This document shows positions 51,717-60,472 of a stretch of 64,000 nt of DNA, piece after piece (the first letter of the stretch is position 1; each line of letters begins with the position of its first letter). A program made the position numbers and the translations under genes. This DNA comes from Hoeflea sp. (lineage in GTDB: Bacteria; Pseudomonadota; Alphaproteobacteria; Rhizobiales; Rhizobiaceae): the NCBI RefSeq assembly GCF_002733955.1, contig NZ_NVXQ01000027.1, positions 26,736 to 90,735 of the forward strand, given 5' to 3'. The notes below the pieces were generated by a model. That model saw only the letters and a program-made list of their open reading frames with translations, did no database searches and was not told the DNA's origin.

Positions 51717-54023
51717 ATGATTTCAAGTTACCAATCCTATAATTTCTACACCAACGACATCAATCTGACGCTGAGCCGGAAGGCAGCCGACCCGGTAATC
51801 ACCAGGGAAGCGCAGTACTACCGCGACACGATCGGATCGATCAAAACGGTCGATGATTTTCTCGCCGATGACCGGGTCTACGCCTACGCAATGAAGGCCT
51901 ACGGGCTTGAGGACATGACCTACGCCAAGGCCTTCATTCGCAAGGTGCTTGAAAGCGACCTGACCGATACCAACAGTTTCGCAAACCTTCTCACCGACAG
52001 CAAATACAAGACCTTGGCCGCAGCCTATGACTTCGGCAACACGGTCACATCCGAAATCATCCAGACCACAAGCCAGATCGACGCCCTGATCGGCACCTAT
52101 GAGCAGTCCATTCAGAACAATGATGACCTGCTGCGCGAGGAAACCAACTACTTCAAGGCGGTGTCCCAGACCTTTACCAACGTCGACGACCTGCTGCAGA
52201 ACACCCGCGCCCGCGACTACGTCTTTTCCACCTTCGGCATCGATCCCAAGACCTATGACTACGAAACCCTCAGAGGCGTGCTCACCAGCGACATTGCCGA
52301 TGCGAACAGCTACGTAAACTCAGTCATTGCGCCCAAGGTCAATGACTGGCTGGTTCTGGTTGACGACCTCAACACGCAGTTGACCGATCCGCTGAAGACA
52401 CCGGCGCAGAAAGAGAAGATCAACTACCTGATCACCCAGTACACCAAGGCCATCGACAAGGCCGACATGTATTACAACATGGCCGCCTCCTTCAATTTCA
52501 GCGCCGATGGCAGCCTGGATACGGGCGTGGCCCCGATGACAGAAGCCCAGCTCAAAATGGTCACGGAGAGCTACGTGCTGTCGCAGCCAAGGCTGACCTC
52601 CACCGGCGCACTGCTCAACAAGCAGTATTACGAGGAAACCATTCCCACCATCACGACGCTTGAGGAGCTTCTCAACAATTCCCGTCTCAGCGTGATGATG
52701 CTGACGGCCTATGACATCCCACTGACCACCAGCCGCGCCGACGTCGAATGGGCTTTGCAGCAGGACACATCTGATCCCGACGGCGAAATCTACACCAAGA
52801 GCGAGGGAATGATCGCCTTGGCCAAGGCCTTCAATTTTGAAGCCGATGGCTCGATCACGCCCGGCATGGACATCCAGGACGCAGACCAACTCTACACGAC
52901 GACATCCAACTACATCGGCAAATACAACGACGCCGATGAAGAGGCCGATGCCGCGGCCATCGCCAAGTACAAGCTCTACATCGGCCTGACCAGCAACCTC
53001 GACGACTTCCTGTCTGCCGAGCCTGCGGCGATCACCATCCGTGAATTCGCCCTCAAGGCGTTCAACATTTCCCCCGATGAAGTCTCCACCTACAAGCTGA
53101 AACAGGTCTTCACAAGCGATCCCTATGATCCCAACAGCTACGTCAACAGCATGAAGGATGACCGCTTCGTGCAGCTGGCAAAGGCCTTCAACTTTGCCCC
53201 TGACGGCAGCATCGGCTCGCCACGCTATGCCCAGTCCGAAAATGAGATCACCCGGATTACCAAGGCCTATTACACCGCCGTGACCAGGCTTGATGACAGC
53301 GAATCCTCAAAGGCCGCGACGGAAAAGGAAGCCTCCTATTATCGGACCAGGCTGCAGACGCTGGAGACCGTGGACGAGCTTCTGGCCGACACGCGGCTAC
53401 GCAACGTGCTGCTGGTTGCCGAAGGTCTCAGACCGGTTGACGTGAGCACAGAGATGCTCCGGGCAGTTCTCACGTCTGACCTCGATGATCCGAACAGCTT
53501 TGCCAATCAGCAGACCGATATCGGCTTCCAGAAGATTGCCGGATCCTTCAACTTCGATGCCGAAGGCTACATCCGCACAGTGTCCGACCCTGGCGCACAG
53601 AATGAACGCGGCCTGGTGGAAACCCAGCGGCTCTATCTGACACAGGCAATCGAAGAAGAAGCCGGAGAGGAAAGCCTGGGCGCGCGTCTGGCTCTCTATT
53701 TCGAGCGCATGGCGCCTTCTCTGACCAGCAACTACGACATTCTGGCTGACGAAGCCCTGGCGCAGTTCGTCCGCACCACATTCTCGATTTCCGATGAGAC
53801 CGCGGGCAGTGACATCGACAAGCAGAAGGCCATGCTCGACCGGTATCTTGACGTGGACGATCTGCTCGATCCGGAAAAGGTCGACACTCTGGTCCGACGG
53901 TTCCTCGCGCTTTATGACATCGACAATGGTGCCCAGGACCCGATATTGTCTGTTCTCAACGGCAATTCGTCGATCAATTTCGAAACCGTGGCAACACTGG
54001 CTCAGCTGCGCTCCAGCTTGTAA
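51717..54023 (+). CDS. Large protein with about six tandem DUF1217 modules
   Basis: A 768-residue protein made of repeated DUF1217 units of roughly 100-130 residues. Each carries a helical DDLL or DEFLAD-type start, a LKAFNI or YALKAYGLE middle, a DPNSYVN or DTNSFAN motif and a LAKAFNF-DGSI end. DUF1217 proteins are often encoded in rhizobial flagellar loci, but no flagellar gene is near. The ATG at 51717 matches family starts (MISSYQSYNFYTNDINLTL). An ATG at 51657 would add a signal-like MRIVVSLSIALFAFPVTGRA segment and cannot be ruled out. Function unknown. Confidence 0.8.
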   Translation: MISSYQSYNFYTNDINLTLSRKAADPVITREAQYYRDTIGSIKTVDDFLADDRVYAYAMKAYGLEDMTYAKAFIRKVLESDLTDTNSFANLLTDSKYKTLAAAYDFGNTVTSEIIQTTSQIDALIGTYEQSIQNNDDLLREETNYFKAVSQTFTNVDDLLQNTRARDYVFSTFGIDPKTYDYETLRGVLTSDIADANSYVNSVIAPKVNDWLVLVDDLNTQLTDPLKTPAQKEKINYLITQYTKAIDKADMYYNMAASFNFSADGSLDTGVAPMTEAQLKMVTESYVLSQPRLTSTGALLNKQYYEETIPTITTLEELLNNSRLSVMMLTAYDIPLTTSRADVEWALQQDTSDPDGEIYTKSEGMIALAKAFNFEADGSITPGMDIQDADQLYTTTSNYIGKYNDADEEADAAAIAKYKLYIGLTSNLDDFLSAEPAAITIREFALKAFNISPDEVSTYKLKQVFTSDPYDPNSYVNSMKDDRFVQLAKAFNFAPDGSIGSPRYAQSENEITRITKAYYTAVTRLDDSESSKAATEKEASYYRTRLQTLETVDELLADTRLRNVLLVAEGLRPVDVSTEMLRAVLTSDLDDPNSFANQQTDIGFQKIAGSFNFDAEGYIRTVSDPGAQNERGLVETQRLYLTQAIEEEAGEESLGARLALYFERMAPSLTSNYDILADEALAQFVRTTFSISDETAGSDIDKQKAMLDRYLDVDDLLDPEKVDTLVRRFLALYDIDNGAQDPILSVLNGNSSINFETVATLAQLRSSL

Positions 54024-54148
54024 GACGCACCAGCCCACAAGGTTGGCATTGGGTTTCGCTTGCGCGCCGTGAACGGGTGACGGGATTCCGCACGCCTCCA
54101 GACCAAGGGACATCTGAGTATTGTTCAGCTGTTGCGCAGATCGCTCGA

Positions 54149-54967
54149 TCAGACCAGGCTGTAGAGAAACCGGGCCGCCACGGACAGTATGAACACGCCA
54201 AAGCCGATCTCGAGCTGGCGCTTGTTGAGCGCATGCGCCAGCCGGACACCCAACGGCGCCACCAGCAGCGTGATCGGGATGATCAGCCCCACCACCACCC
54301 AGTTTATGTAGCCTGTCGAAAATGGCGGCAGGCCAGCCGATCCCCACCCTGCCCAGATATAGCCGAACAGGCCGGGCACCGCGATCAGCACACCGACCCC
54401 GGCAGAGGTTGCCACGGCCTGGTGCACGGGACGGCCATATAGCGTCATGAAGGTGTTGTTGAGAACGCCGCCGCCAATGCCCATGAGACCGGACAAAAGC
54501 CCGATAACCCACCCGACGAGAGCTCTGACGGGATTTTCCGGCAATTGCCCGCCAAGCCGCCAGTGCTCTTTGTTGAGCAGCATTCGCAACCCGACCAGAA
54601 TGGCAATCAGCGCAAAGATTGCCCGCAGTCCGGCACTTGAAACCGAAGCCGCGATGAAGGCCGCCGAAAACACGCCAAGCGGCACCGCCAGGATCCAGTT
54701 GCGCAACAGGTCCTGATCCACCGCGCCGCGCTTTCGGTGTGACAGGAACGATCGGATCGACGTCGGAACGATGATCGCCAGCGAGGTGCCGACGGAGAGA
54801 TGCATGCGCACCGCGTCATCCACCTGCAGCATGCCGAAAAGCTGGTAGAACACCGGCACGAGGATAGCCCCGCCGCCAATGCCGAACAGGCCCGCGAGCA
54901 CACCGGCAACGCCTCCGGCTGCAGCAAGAGCCACCGCAAACCAGATCAGATCTTCTGGAGCTGGCAT
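54149..54967 (-). CDS. Sulfite/organosulfonate exporter TauE/SafE family protein
   Basis: A 272-residue inner-membrane protein with about eight membrane segments of the TauE/SafE family. Repeated small-residue segments VLAGLFGIGGGAILVPVF and LSGLMGIGGGVLNN are the family signatures in the two halves. Members move sulfite, sulfoacetate or related anions across the membrane. No sulfonate catabolic gene is adjacent. The ATG at 54967 is taken from the ORF track. Confidence 0.88.
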   Translation of the reverse strand: MPAPEDLIWFAVALAAAGGVAGVLAGLFGIGGGAILVPVFYQLFGMLQVDDAVRMHLSVGTSLAIIVPTSIRSFLSHRKRGAVDQDLLRNWILAVPLGVFSAAFIAASVSSAGLRAIFALIAILVGLRMLLNKEHWRLGGQLPENPVRALVGWVIGLLSGLMGIGGGVLNNTFMTLYGRPVHQAVATSAGVGVLIAVPGLFGYIWAGWGSAGLPPFSTGYINWVVVGLIIPITLLVAPLGVRLAHALNKRQLEIGFGVFILSVAARFLYSLV

Positions 54968-55009
54968 GTAGGGTCCTCGTTTGCAGTGTCCCGGCTGGTG
55001 CCAGCATGA

Positions 55010-55224
55010 TCACGCCGCATGTGTAGTCAAAATCGCATGCGTCATCAAACAGAGACAATCAGCGCGCATTGTGAAGCCGTTGGCCGGAGAAACGAAACCG
55101 GCCGCATAGGCTCTCCCAAAACCCGCTCCCCGCCACGGGCCCGCGTCAGAGCCTTCCCGTACCGGGCAGACGCCCCATCCCCCGGCAAACGGGCTGAAGG
55201 CTGGCTTGGCCAGCCTTCTTTTTT
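55010..55224 (+). ncRNA. Candidate small RNA ending at an orphan terminator
   Basis: No convincing gene covers this gap, yet a strong plus-strand terminator ends it. Upstream hairpins can form: GGCCGG-N10-CCGGCC near 55085-55110, then CCCG with a CTCCCCGCCA loop and CGGG near 55121-55142. A loop with CTCCCC could pair with Shine-Dalgarno sites, as in rhizobial trans-acting small RNAs. The start is not defined and no clear promoter is seen. The exact boundaries are a guess. Confidence 0.35.
55196..55224 (+). terminator. Orphan Rho-independent terminator
   Basis: A 10-bp perfect stem (GAAGGCTGGC / GCCAGCCTTC) with a TTG loop is followed by six T. No plus-strand gene precedes it for more than 1.1 kb, and both neighbouring genes are on the minus strand. 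Confidence 0.85.
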
Positions 55225-55263
55225 GCGCAAACGCCCTGGATCTGCACCATCACGCTTTGCCGC

Positions 55264-56331
55264 TCAGTCGCAGTGGCGGTACCCGGCCTTGCGCGTCCTG
55301 AGGTCGAAATGAAAGTGATCCCGGTGATGGATGTCACTGCCCGGACCGAGAACGGTGGTGAAATACTTGCAGCTGTCGCTGCGTACGGTTTTCAGCAGGC
55401 TCTTCTCGCGAAACGAGAAGAACCCGGGCTTTCGCACCGCAATCGACTGGCCGTTGTTGAGCGTGATCTTGCCGACATCGATGGCGTTGCCGCTGGCATG
55501 CTCGGACATCGGCGCGCCGCGCTTCGAATTCATGGTCCGGCAGGAATAGCTGGAAAGCTGGCGGATGGAACTGACCCCAGAGAGGTAGCGAAGCCGGGCC
55601 GCCGGTGCGAGCTCGTTCTTGACCCACTGCGCGAATGCATCGGTAATCTGGCAATTGAGCTTGGCCGCGGGCTTGATCTGGATGCCACCCGACAATTCGG
55701 TGACTTCGACCGGATAGGGAATGGAACAGCCCTTGCCGCTGTTGATGGCCGGAAGGTCGCGATAGGTAACCCCAAGACGCTTGAGCCGGTTGCGGCACGC
55801 CTTTTCCGAAGCCGGCATTCCGCCCGCCCATTTCGGCGCACTCATCGGGTTGCTGATCCGGGGCATCAGTCCCGCAAGCCTGACCGGTTGCTCCTCGGCC
55901 TGATTTTGCTGAACCTGCAGCTCGGAACCGCTGGTTGGATAGCCGGACACTGACGCCAGCTGCGGGTTGTCGGTGCCGATACCGGTCACGATCGGCTGCT
56001 CGACACTGCCTTCCGGCAAGGCCGATGTCATCTGTTTGGTGTCGACCCCTGCGGAGACCGGATAGACCAGCACATTCTGGACCGGCGCATCGACCCCGTT
56101 GGGGATGCGTGTATCGGCGGGGTCGGCAAACATTGCAGGTGCAAGCGGAGCGCTGGCCATCATCGGCGCCGCAGGTTCGCTGAGGATCGCGGACTGGGTC
56201 GGCTGCACAGAAAGCAGATCACCGGGAGGCGCCATGTCGCCTGAACACCCGCCGGCAATGAGCGCCGTCGTCAACACCAACCCCGCTGAGATCAGCGACA
56301 GGCGGCGGGAACTGGATACACAAGACAACAT
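55264..56331 (-). CDS. Extensin-like C-terminal domain lipoprotein
   Basis: A 355-residue exported protein with a signal ending in a lipoprotein-like site (TTALIAGGCSGD), a long variable low-complexity region and an extensin-like C-terminal domain (about residues 195-355). The domain has cysteine pairs (MPASEKACRNRLKRLGV, SGKGCSIPYPVEV, YSCRTMN) and the HASGNAIDVGKITLNNG and DIHHRDHFHFDLR metal-site stretch related to D-alanyl peptidase folds. The lipobox is slightly unusual (AGGC). The ATG at 56331 removes 45 unsupported residues. It likely acts on or near peptidoglycan. Confidence 0.85.
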   Translation of the reverse strand: MLSCVSSSRRLSLISAGLVLTTALIAGGCSGDMAPPGDLLSVQPTQSAILSEPAAPMMASAPLAPAMFADPADTRIPNGVDAPVQNVLVYPVSAGVDTKQMTSALPEGSVEQPIVTGIGTDNPQLASVSGYPTSGSELQVQQNQAEEQPVRLAGLMPRISNPMSAPKWAGGMPASEKACRNRLKRLGVTYRDLPAINSGKGCSIPYPVEVTELSGGIQIKPAAKLNCQITDAFAQWVKNELAPAARLRYLSGVSSIRQLSSYSCRTMNSKRGAPMSEHASGNAIDVGKITLNNGQSIAVRKPGFFSFREKSLLKTVRSDSCKYFTTVLGPGSDIHHRDHFHFDLRTRKAGYRHCD

Positions 56332-56574
56332 GGATTGCTCCGATACAACGCAAAACTTTAATTCAAACTCCCACACAACAGTAAAGGAAGGCTGATCTTT
56401 GCCGTTAACCTCTGGGGCAATATTGCGGCAGCCCCGGAGATCACCGACCTGACCGCAGAGGACCACAGACCAGATGATGAATGCGGTTTGCAGTCATCCC
56501 CACAATCTCGCCCGCGCTCCCTTCAAAACCATCCGGCTGCAGGGTAAACCTGAAGCGGCAACAAGGAGAAGAGC

Positions 56575-56952
56575 ATGAGCACGCCGACGGGTGAACTGAC
56601 TTTGCGGACACTGGCCATGCCGGCTGATGCCAACGCCGCCGGCGATATTTTCGGTGGATGGGTGATGGCCCAGATGGACCTGGCCTGCGGTATCCGTGCC
56701 GCCGAGCGCGCAAGGGGACGCGTGGTCACCGCAGCGGTCAATGAAATGTCCTTCGCCATGCCGGTCAAGATCGGCGACACACTGTGCATCTATACCGATA
56801 TCGTCAAGGTCGGGCGCACCTCGATGACGCTGCTGGTCGAAGCATGGGCCCAGCGCTATCTGTCTCCGCAAATGGACAAGGTCACCAACGCCCTGTTTGT
56901 CATGGTGGCGCTGGATGTGAACAACAAACCGACCCCACTGCCCGCAGAGTAA
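56575..56952 (+). CDS. yciA: Acyl-CoA thioesterase, YciA type
   Basis: A 125-residue hotdog-fold acyl-CoA thioesterase of the YciA family. The key run is PADANAAGDIFGGWVMAQMDLACGIRA, which holds the catalytic Asp, followed by VTAAVNEMSFAMPVKIGDTL. A good AAGGAGAAGAG site precedes the ATG. It hydrolyses short to medium acyl-CoA and acts as a hexamer in the family. It is divergent from the extensin-like gene. Confidence 0.92.
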   Translation: MSTPTGELTLRTLAMPADANAAGDIFGGWVMAQMDLACGIRAAERARGRVVTAAVNEMSFAMPVKIGDTLCIYTDIVKVGRTSMTLLVEAWAQRYLSPQMDKVTNALFVMVALDVNNKPTPLPAE

Positions 56953-57075
56953 GACGCCAGGGCAGCCGCACCGCAGATTGAATCGACACCGCAAGCGCCG
57001 GATTCAATCTGGCAACACCGTCACCTATGCCGTTGATACGAAACAACTTTTAAGAACCAGGACGAACAGCCGCCA

Positions 57076-57885
57076 CTATTGACCGACAGCCGCCTTGGCA
57101 CCATCGGTCGAAACAGACGGCCGCTCACTCATCTCGTAGAGATACAGCCGAGTCTTGCGCCGGTCGGGCAATTCCCAGGTCTCTGACGGCTCGACGCCCG
57201 GGACGGCAAAGCTGTTGGAGACCAGCAGGCTGCCCGGCTTCATCTCCCGAGCCGCCTTGTCATAAAGTGCGGGCATCGGCTCTGGCGAAAGGAAGGCATA
57301 GACGATGTCGTCGCCCGATATGTCCGCTGACCAGATATCCTGCCGCAGGATCCGGCCACGCCTGAAGATCTTTGACACCAGGACAGACAGCAACCAGACC
57401 ATCGGCGCGGTCTCCACACCCCTTGCCTGCCTGCCCTCGCCATCGAGCGCGCGGACGACGCCGCCAAGACCCGACCCGAGATCGACGAAACGGCTCGCCC
57501 CGCGTTGCTGCATCAGTGACGCCAGCGCCTCGGTCGTCGCCCTGTTGGTGAGATAGAGCGGCACCCGCTCGCGCGCCGTGTTGGAAAAGAAAAGATACAG
57601 GACCACGAAACCGACGCCGAACGGCCAGGCCGGCAGCTCTCCGGCATTCAGCGCCAGCACCATCGCCGCGGGGAAACAAAGCCCGATCCAGACCCACCAG
57701 ACTGGAAGACCGATGAGTCTGGTGATCAAAGCCGCCGCCAGGCTCTGCATCAGAAGCGCCATCCAGAACAAGCCGCGCGCATCTAGTGTTCCGGCAAGGC
57801 CCATGAGCAGCAGCCACACGAGCGCACCGGCAACGACCTGGGCGGCGATGGCGCCGATGATCGGGTAGGAGCGGAGAAGCTTCAT
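57076..57885 (-). CDS. Membrane-bound class I SAM-dependent methyltransferase
   Basis: A 269-residue protein with about four membrane segments in the first 105 residues (VAGALVWLLLMGLAG, LFWMALLMQSLAAALITRL, WWVWIGLCFPAAMVLAL, FGVGFVVLYLFF) and a methyltransferase-like domain after residue 120. The SAM-binding motif reads FVDLGSGLGGVVRAL, and a DDIVYAFLSPEPMPALYDKAAREM segment follows. The helices and domain are a combination I do not recall with a known function. It lies between the thioesterase and dusA genes; substrate unknown. Confidence 0.75.
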   Translation of the reverse strand: MKLLRSYPIIGAIAAQVVAGALVWLLLMGLAGTLDARGLFWMALLMQSLAAALITRLIGLPVWWVWIGLCFPAAMVLALNAGELPAWPFGVGFVVLYLFFSNTARERVPLYLTNRATTEALASLMQQRGASRFVDLGSGLGGVVRALDGEGRQARGVETAPMVWLLSVLVSKIFRRGRILRQDIWSADISGDDIVYAFLSPEPMPALYDKAAREMKPGSLLVSNSFAVPGVEPSETWELPDRRKTRLYLYEMSERPSVSTDGAKAAVGQ

Positions 57886-57925
57886 GTCATGTCCCGTCGA
57901 TTGGCGACATTGCTGGGGTGAGCGA

Positions 57926-58921
57926 TCAGGCGGCTTCTGTCAGATCTGCGAAGTTGATGGCCTCGAAAGCGGCGGCGATCACCTCCGGCCCCGCTCCCGG
58001 ACGCACAGCGTCAGTCGACAGGATTTGCCGGAAACGGCGCGCGCCGCGTACGCCCTGAAACAGGCCGATCATGTGCCGGGTGACATGAATGAGCCGGCCA
58101 CCCGCGGCCAGATGCGCCTCCGCATGGGCCATCATCGACGCGCAGACAGCGCCCCAATCGGTCTCTGCCACGTCGTCACCATAGACCTGGCGGTCCACCT
58201 CTGCGAGCAGCGACGTGTTGTGATAGGCAGCCCGCCCGAGCATCACGCCATCAACATGATTCAGATGCTCATCAGCCTGATTCAGCGTGGCAACACCGCC
58301 ATTTATGCCGATGAAAAGATTCGGGTAATCTCGTTTGAGACGATAGACGATGCCGTAATCGAGCGGCGGAATATCCCGGTTCTCCTTGGGCGAAAGCCCT
58401 TCGAGCCAGGCCTTGCGCGCGTGCACCCAGAGCGCATCCACACCGGCGTCGACGACGGTCCTGACAAAGTCCGGCAAAACGATTTCGGGATCCTGTTCGT
58501 CCACCCCGATCCGGCACTTCACCGTCACCGGCACATCCGCGACGGTTTTCATCGTCGTAACGCAGCGCGCCACCAGCTCCGCCTCGCGCATCAGGCAGGC
58601 GCCGAAGGCACCCGATTGCACCCGGTCGGACGGGCAGCCGACATTGAGATTGATTTCGTCATAGCCAAAGTCTGTCGCAATTCGCACGGCCTCGACCAGC
58701 TTGTCGGGTTCCGATCCGCCCAGCTGCAAGGCCACAGGATGCTCCACCTGATCAAAGCCAAGCAGCCGGTCACGGTCACCATGGATGATGCCGTCAGCCA
58801 CCACCATCTCGGTGTAAAGCAGCGCCTGGCGCGACAGTTGACGGTGCAGGAACCGGCAGTGCCGGTCAGTCCAGTCCATCATCGGTGCGACGGCAAATCG
58901 GTGTTGAGGGTATCTACTCAT
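57926..58921 (-). CDS. dusA: tRNA-dihydrouridine synthase A
   Basis: A 331-residue FMN enzyme reducing U20 of tRNA to dihydrouridine. The flavin-barrel motifs RFAVAPMMDWTDRHCRF, VALQLGGSEPDKLVEA, EINLNVGCPSDRVQSGAFGACLM (split) with the catalytic Cys, and GINGGVATL are all present, in the DusA order. The ATG at 58921 starts at MSRYPQHRF; the track extension of 23 residues is rejected. Confidence 0.95.
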   Translation of the reverse strand: MSRYPQHRFAVAPMMDWTDRHCRFLHRQLSRQALLYTEMVVADGIIHGDRDRLLGFDQVEHPVALQLGGSEPDKLVEAVRIATDFGYDEINLNVGCPSDRVQSGAFGACLMREAELVARCVTTMKTVADVPVTVKCRIGVDEQDPEIVLPDFVRTVVDAGVDALWVHARKAWLEGLSPKENRDIPPLDYGIVYRLKRDYPNLFIGINGGVATLNQADEHLNHVDGVMLGRAAYHNTSLLAEVDRQVYGDDVAETDWGAVCASMMAHAEAHLAAGGRLIHVTRHMIGLFQGVRGARRFRQILSTDAVRPGAGPEVIAAAFEAINFADLTEAA

Positions 58922-59094
58922 CTCGCCTGTTTCATAAACTGTGCAGGCCCGGTCTCCAGGCCCGAATTCATTCGCCTGCCTATAGCGCAAATCCCATCCG
59001 CGCGAAACCGTGCCATCTGAGTGCCGAGATCAAGGGATCAGTGGAACCAGTTGACCTTTGTGGCGTTGAAGCAGCAGCATCAACGGAGACTACA

Positions 59095-59364
59095 ATGCCG
59101 ATAGAGAAAAACAGTTCATTCATTGATCCTGTCGACGTCCAGATTGGCGGCGATGCGGATACTGACGGCATCGCCCAGACACTGACCGCCGACGACATCA
59201 ACGCGGTCCTCATGTCACCCAAGCCGGTTGACGAGCGTCTTGAGACATTGAAATCGATGCGCTCCGAACTCGAGGCCCGGTCCCACGCCGATTTTGGCAA
59301 CGACATGGCGCCGCTGATCAACGATATCGATGCCGCGATCGATCAGCTCTCGCCCCGCATCTAG
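59095..59364 (+). CDS. Small hypothetical acidic protein
   Basis: An 89-residue acidic soluble protein (MPIEKNSSFIDPVDVQIGGD then a helical SMRSELEARSHADFGNDMAPLI stretch). ACGGAGA lies six bases upstream of the ATG, and codon use matches the neighbours, so it is probably real. I do not recognise the family. It is followed 36 bp later by another small protein gene on the same strand. Confidence 0.65.
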   Translation: MPIEKNSSFIDPVDVQIGGDADTDGIAQTLTADDINAVLMSPKPVDERLETLKSMRSELEARSHADFGNDMAPLINDIDAAIDQLSPRI

Positions 59365-59400
59365 GACAGGTCCCCGGCAAACAGAGTGAGGAGAAAGGCC

Positions 59401-59667
59401 ATGGCCAGCAGCAAACACGGATCGTCCGTCAAGGACGACGACACCTATGAAGCCTTGCGCGACGACGGCGCCTCCAAGGAAAAAGCCGCCCGTATCGCCA
59501 ATGCGCAAGCCAATGACAGCCAGAAGCCATCCAGGAAAGGCGGCAAGGCGCAGCCTTATGAGGACTGGAGCAAGGACGAGCTCTACGAACGCGCCCAGGA
59601 ACTCGACATCGACGGCCGCTCCGACATGACCAAGGGCGAGCTCATTGAGGCGCTGAGAAACAACTGA
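59401..59667 (+). CDS. Small Rho-N/SAP-like protein
   Basis: An 88-residue protein. The first half resembles small stress-type proteins (ASSKHGSSVKDDDTYEALRDDGASKEKAARIANAQA), as in the DUF7218 group. The second half has a Rho-N-like helix pair (WSKDELYERAQELDIDGRSDMTKGELIEALRN). The latter fold binds nucleic acid or acts as a protein contact. GGAGAAAGGCC precedes the ATG. A bidirectional terminator follows. A role in stress protection is only a guess. Confidence 0.75.
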   Translation: MASSKHGSSVKDDDTYEALRDDGASKEKAARIANAQANDSQKPSRKGGKAQPYEDWSKDELYERAQELDIDGRSDMTKGELIEALRNN

Positions 59668-59694
59668 CACCCCCGGCCTGCCGCGGCAGGCCCG

Positions 59695-59731
59695 AAAACC
59701 CCGCACGGACGCCCCTCCCGTGCGGGGTTTT
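59695..59731. terminator. Bidirectional terminator between convergent genes
   Basis: A 14-bp perfect stem (AAAACCCCGCACGG / CCGTGCGGGGTTTT) with a 9-nt loop. T runs occur on both strands, so it can serve both the small protein gene and ribH. Confidence 0.9.
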
Positions 59732-59761
59732 CAAATTATTGAGCTGCTTTAAAAACCCTTG

Positions 59762-60199
59762 TCAAACGGGCAGACTGGCCACCTGCGCCACTGCGTCGGC
59801 TGCTTCCCGGCCTTTCTTGACGAAATGCTCCGTGAAGAAGGTCTCGTGCTCGCCCGTGGGCTGGAAATGGTGCGGCGTCAGCGACACCGAGAAAACCGGC
59901 ACTTCGGTCTTGAGCTGTACATCCATCAGTCCGGTGACCACGGCCTGGGCCACAAAATCATGCCGGTAGATGCCACCATCCACGACCAGCGCCGCAGCAA
60001 CCACGGCTTGGTACTGGCCGGTCTTGGCAAGCTTTTGCGCCAGCAGCGGCATCTCGAATGCACCCGGCACATCGAAACTCACCACCTCGGCATCGAGACC
60101 CAGCTCTTCAACCCGCGCTTTGAACCCGACAAACGCCTGATCGACGATATCGGCGTGCCAGCGGGCCTTGATGAAAGCAATTTTGAGGGATTTTGTCAT
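59762..60199 (-). CDS. ribH: 6,7-dimethyl-8-ribityllumazine synthase, type II (RibH2-like)
   Basis: A 145-residue lumazine synthase joining ribulose-derived dihydroxybutanone phosphate to aminoribityl-uracil in riboflavin synthesis. The run SFDVPGAFEMPLLAQKLAKTGQYQAVVAAALVVDGGIYRHDFVA (split) is the type II form (RibH2 of Brucella and Mesorhizobium), with a SVSLTPHHFQPTGEHETFF end. The ATG at 60199 follows the FMN riboswitch by 80 bp; the track start at 60283 falls in the leader. Single-gene control by flavin is clear from the context. Confidence 0.92.
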   Translation of the reverse strand: MTKSLKIAFIKARWHADIVDQAFVGFKARVEELGLDAEVVSFDVPGAFEMPLLAQKLAKTGQYQAVVAAALVVDGGIYRHDFVAQAVVTGLMDVQLKTEVPVFSVSLTPHHFQPTGEHETFFTEHFVKKGREAADAVAQVASLPV

Positions 60200-60278
60200 T
60201 GCTCGGATCCTTTCAATAATGACAAGATCCCAGAGCGCACAAGCGTTCAGCACAGGTCTCGCAACCCGTTGCCTCACA

Positions 60279-60405
60279 CCCATTCTCTACCATCCGGACT
60301 CTAACCGTCGGCCCTGGAATTCCACCAGTGTCTGCTGACCCACCCGAAGGTGGCGCTCGCGGGCTGTAACCGCCGGTGGGGAATTTCGCCCCGCCCTGAG
60401 AATGG
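60279..60405 (-). promoter_or_regulatory. FMN riboswitch (RFN element) upstream of ribH
   Basis: Reading the minus strand gives the classic RFN element: closing stem CCATTCTC / GAGAATGG, the conserved AGGGCGGGGCGAAATTCCCC and CACCGGCGGT, then AGCCCGCGAGCG, GGTCAGCAGAC and CAGGGCCGACGGT. It ends 80 nt upstream of the ribH ATG, so it should reduce expression when FMN is plentiful. Confidence 0.95.
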
Positions 60406-60472
60406 ATTTTACCTAGTGTGTCACTGGCCGTGAGTCAAACCGTTCCGGCGCGCAAAACGCCATCGCGCAGGC

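Noticed and set aside
55019-55312. 97-residue plus-strand ORF spanning the orphan terminator
   Set aside because: It reads through the terminator into the antisense of the extensin-like gene and has a low-complexity, non-conserved look. Better explained by a small RNA.
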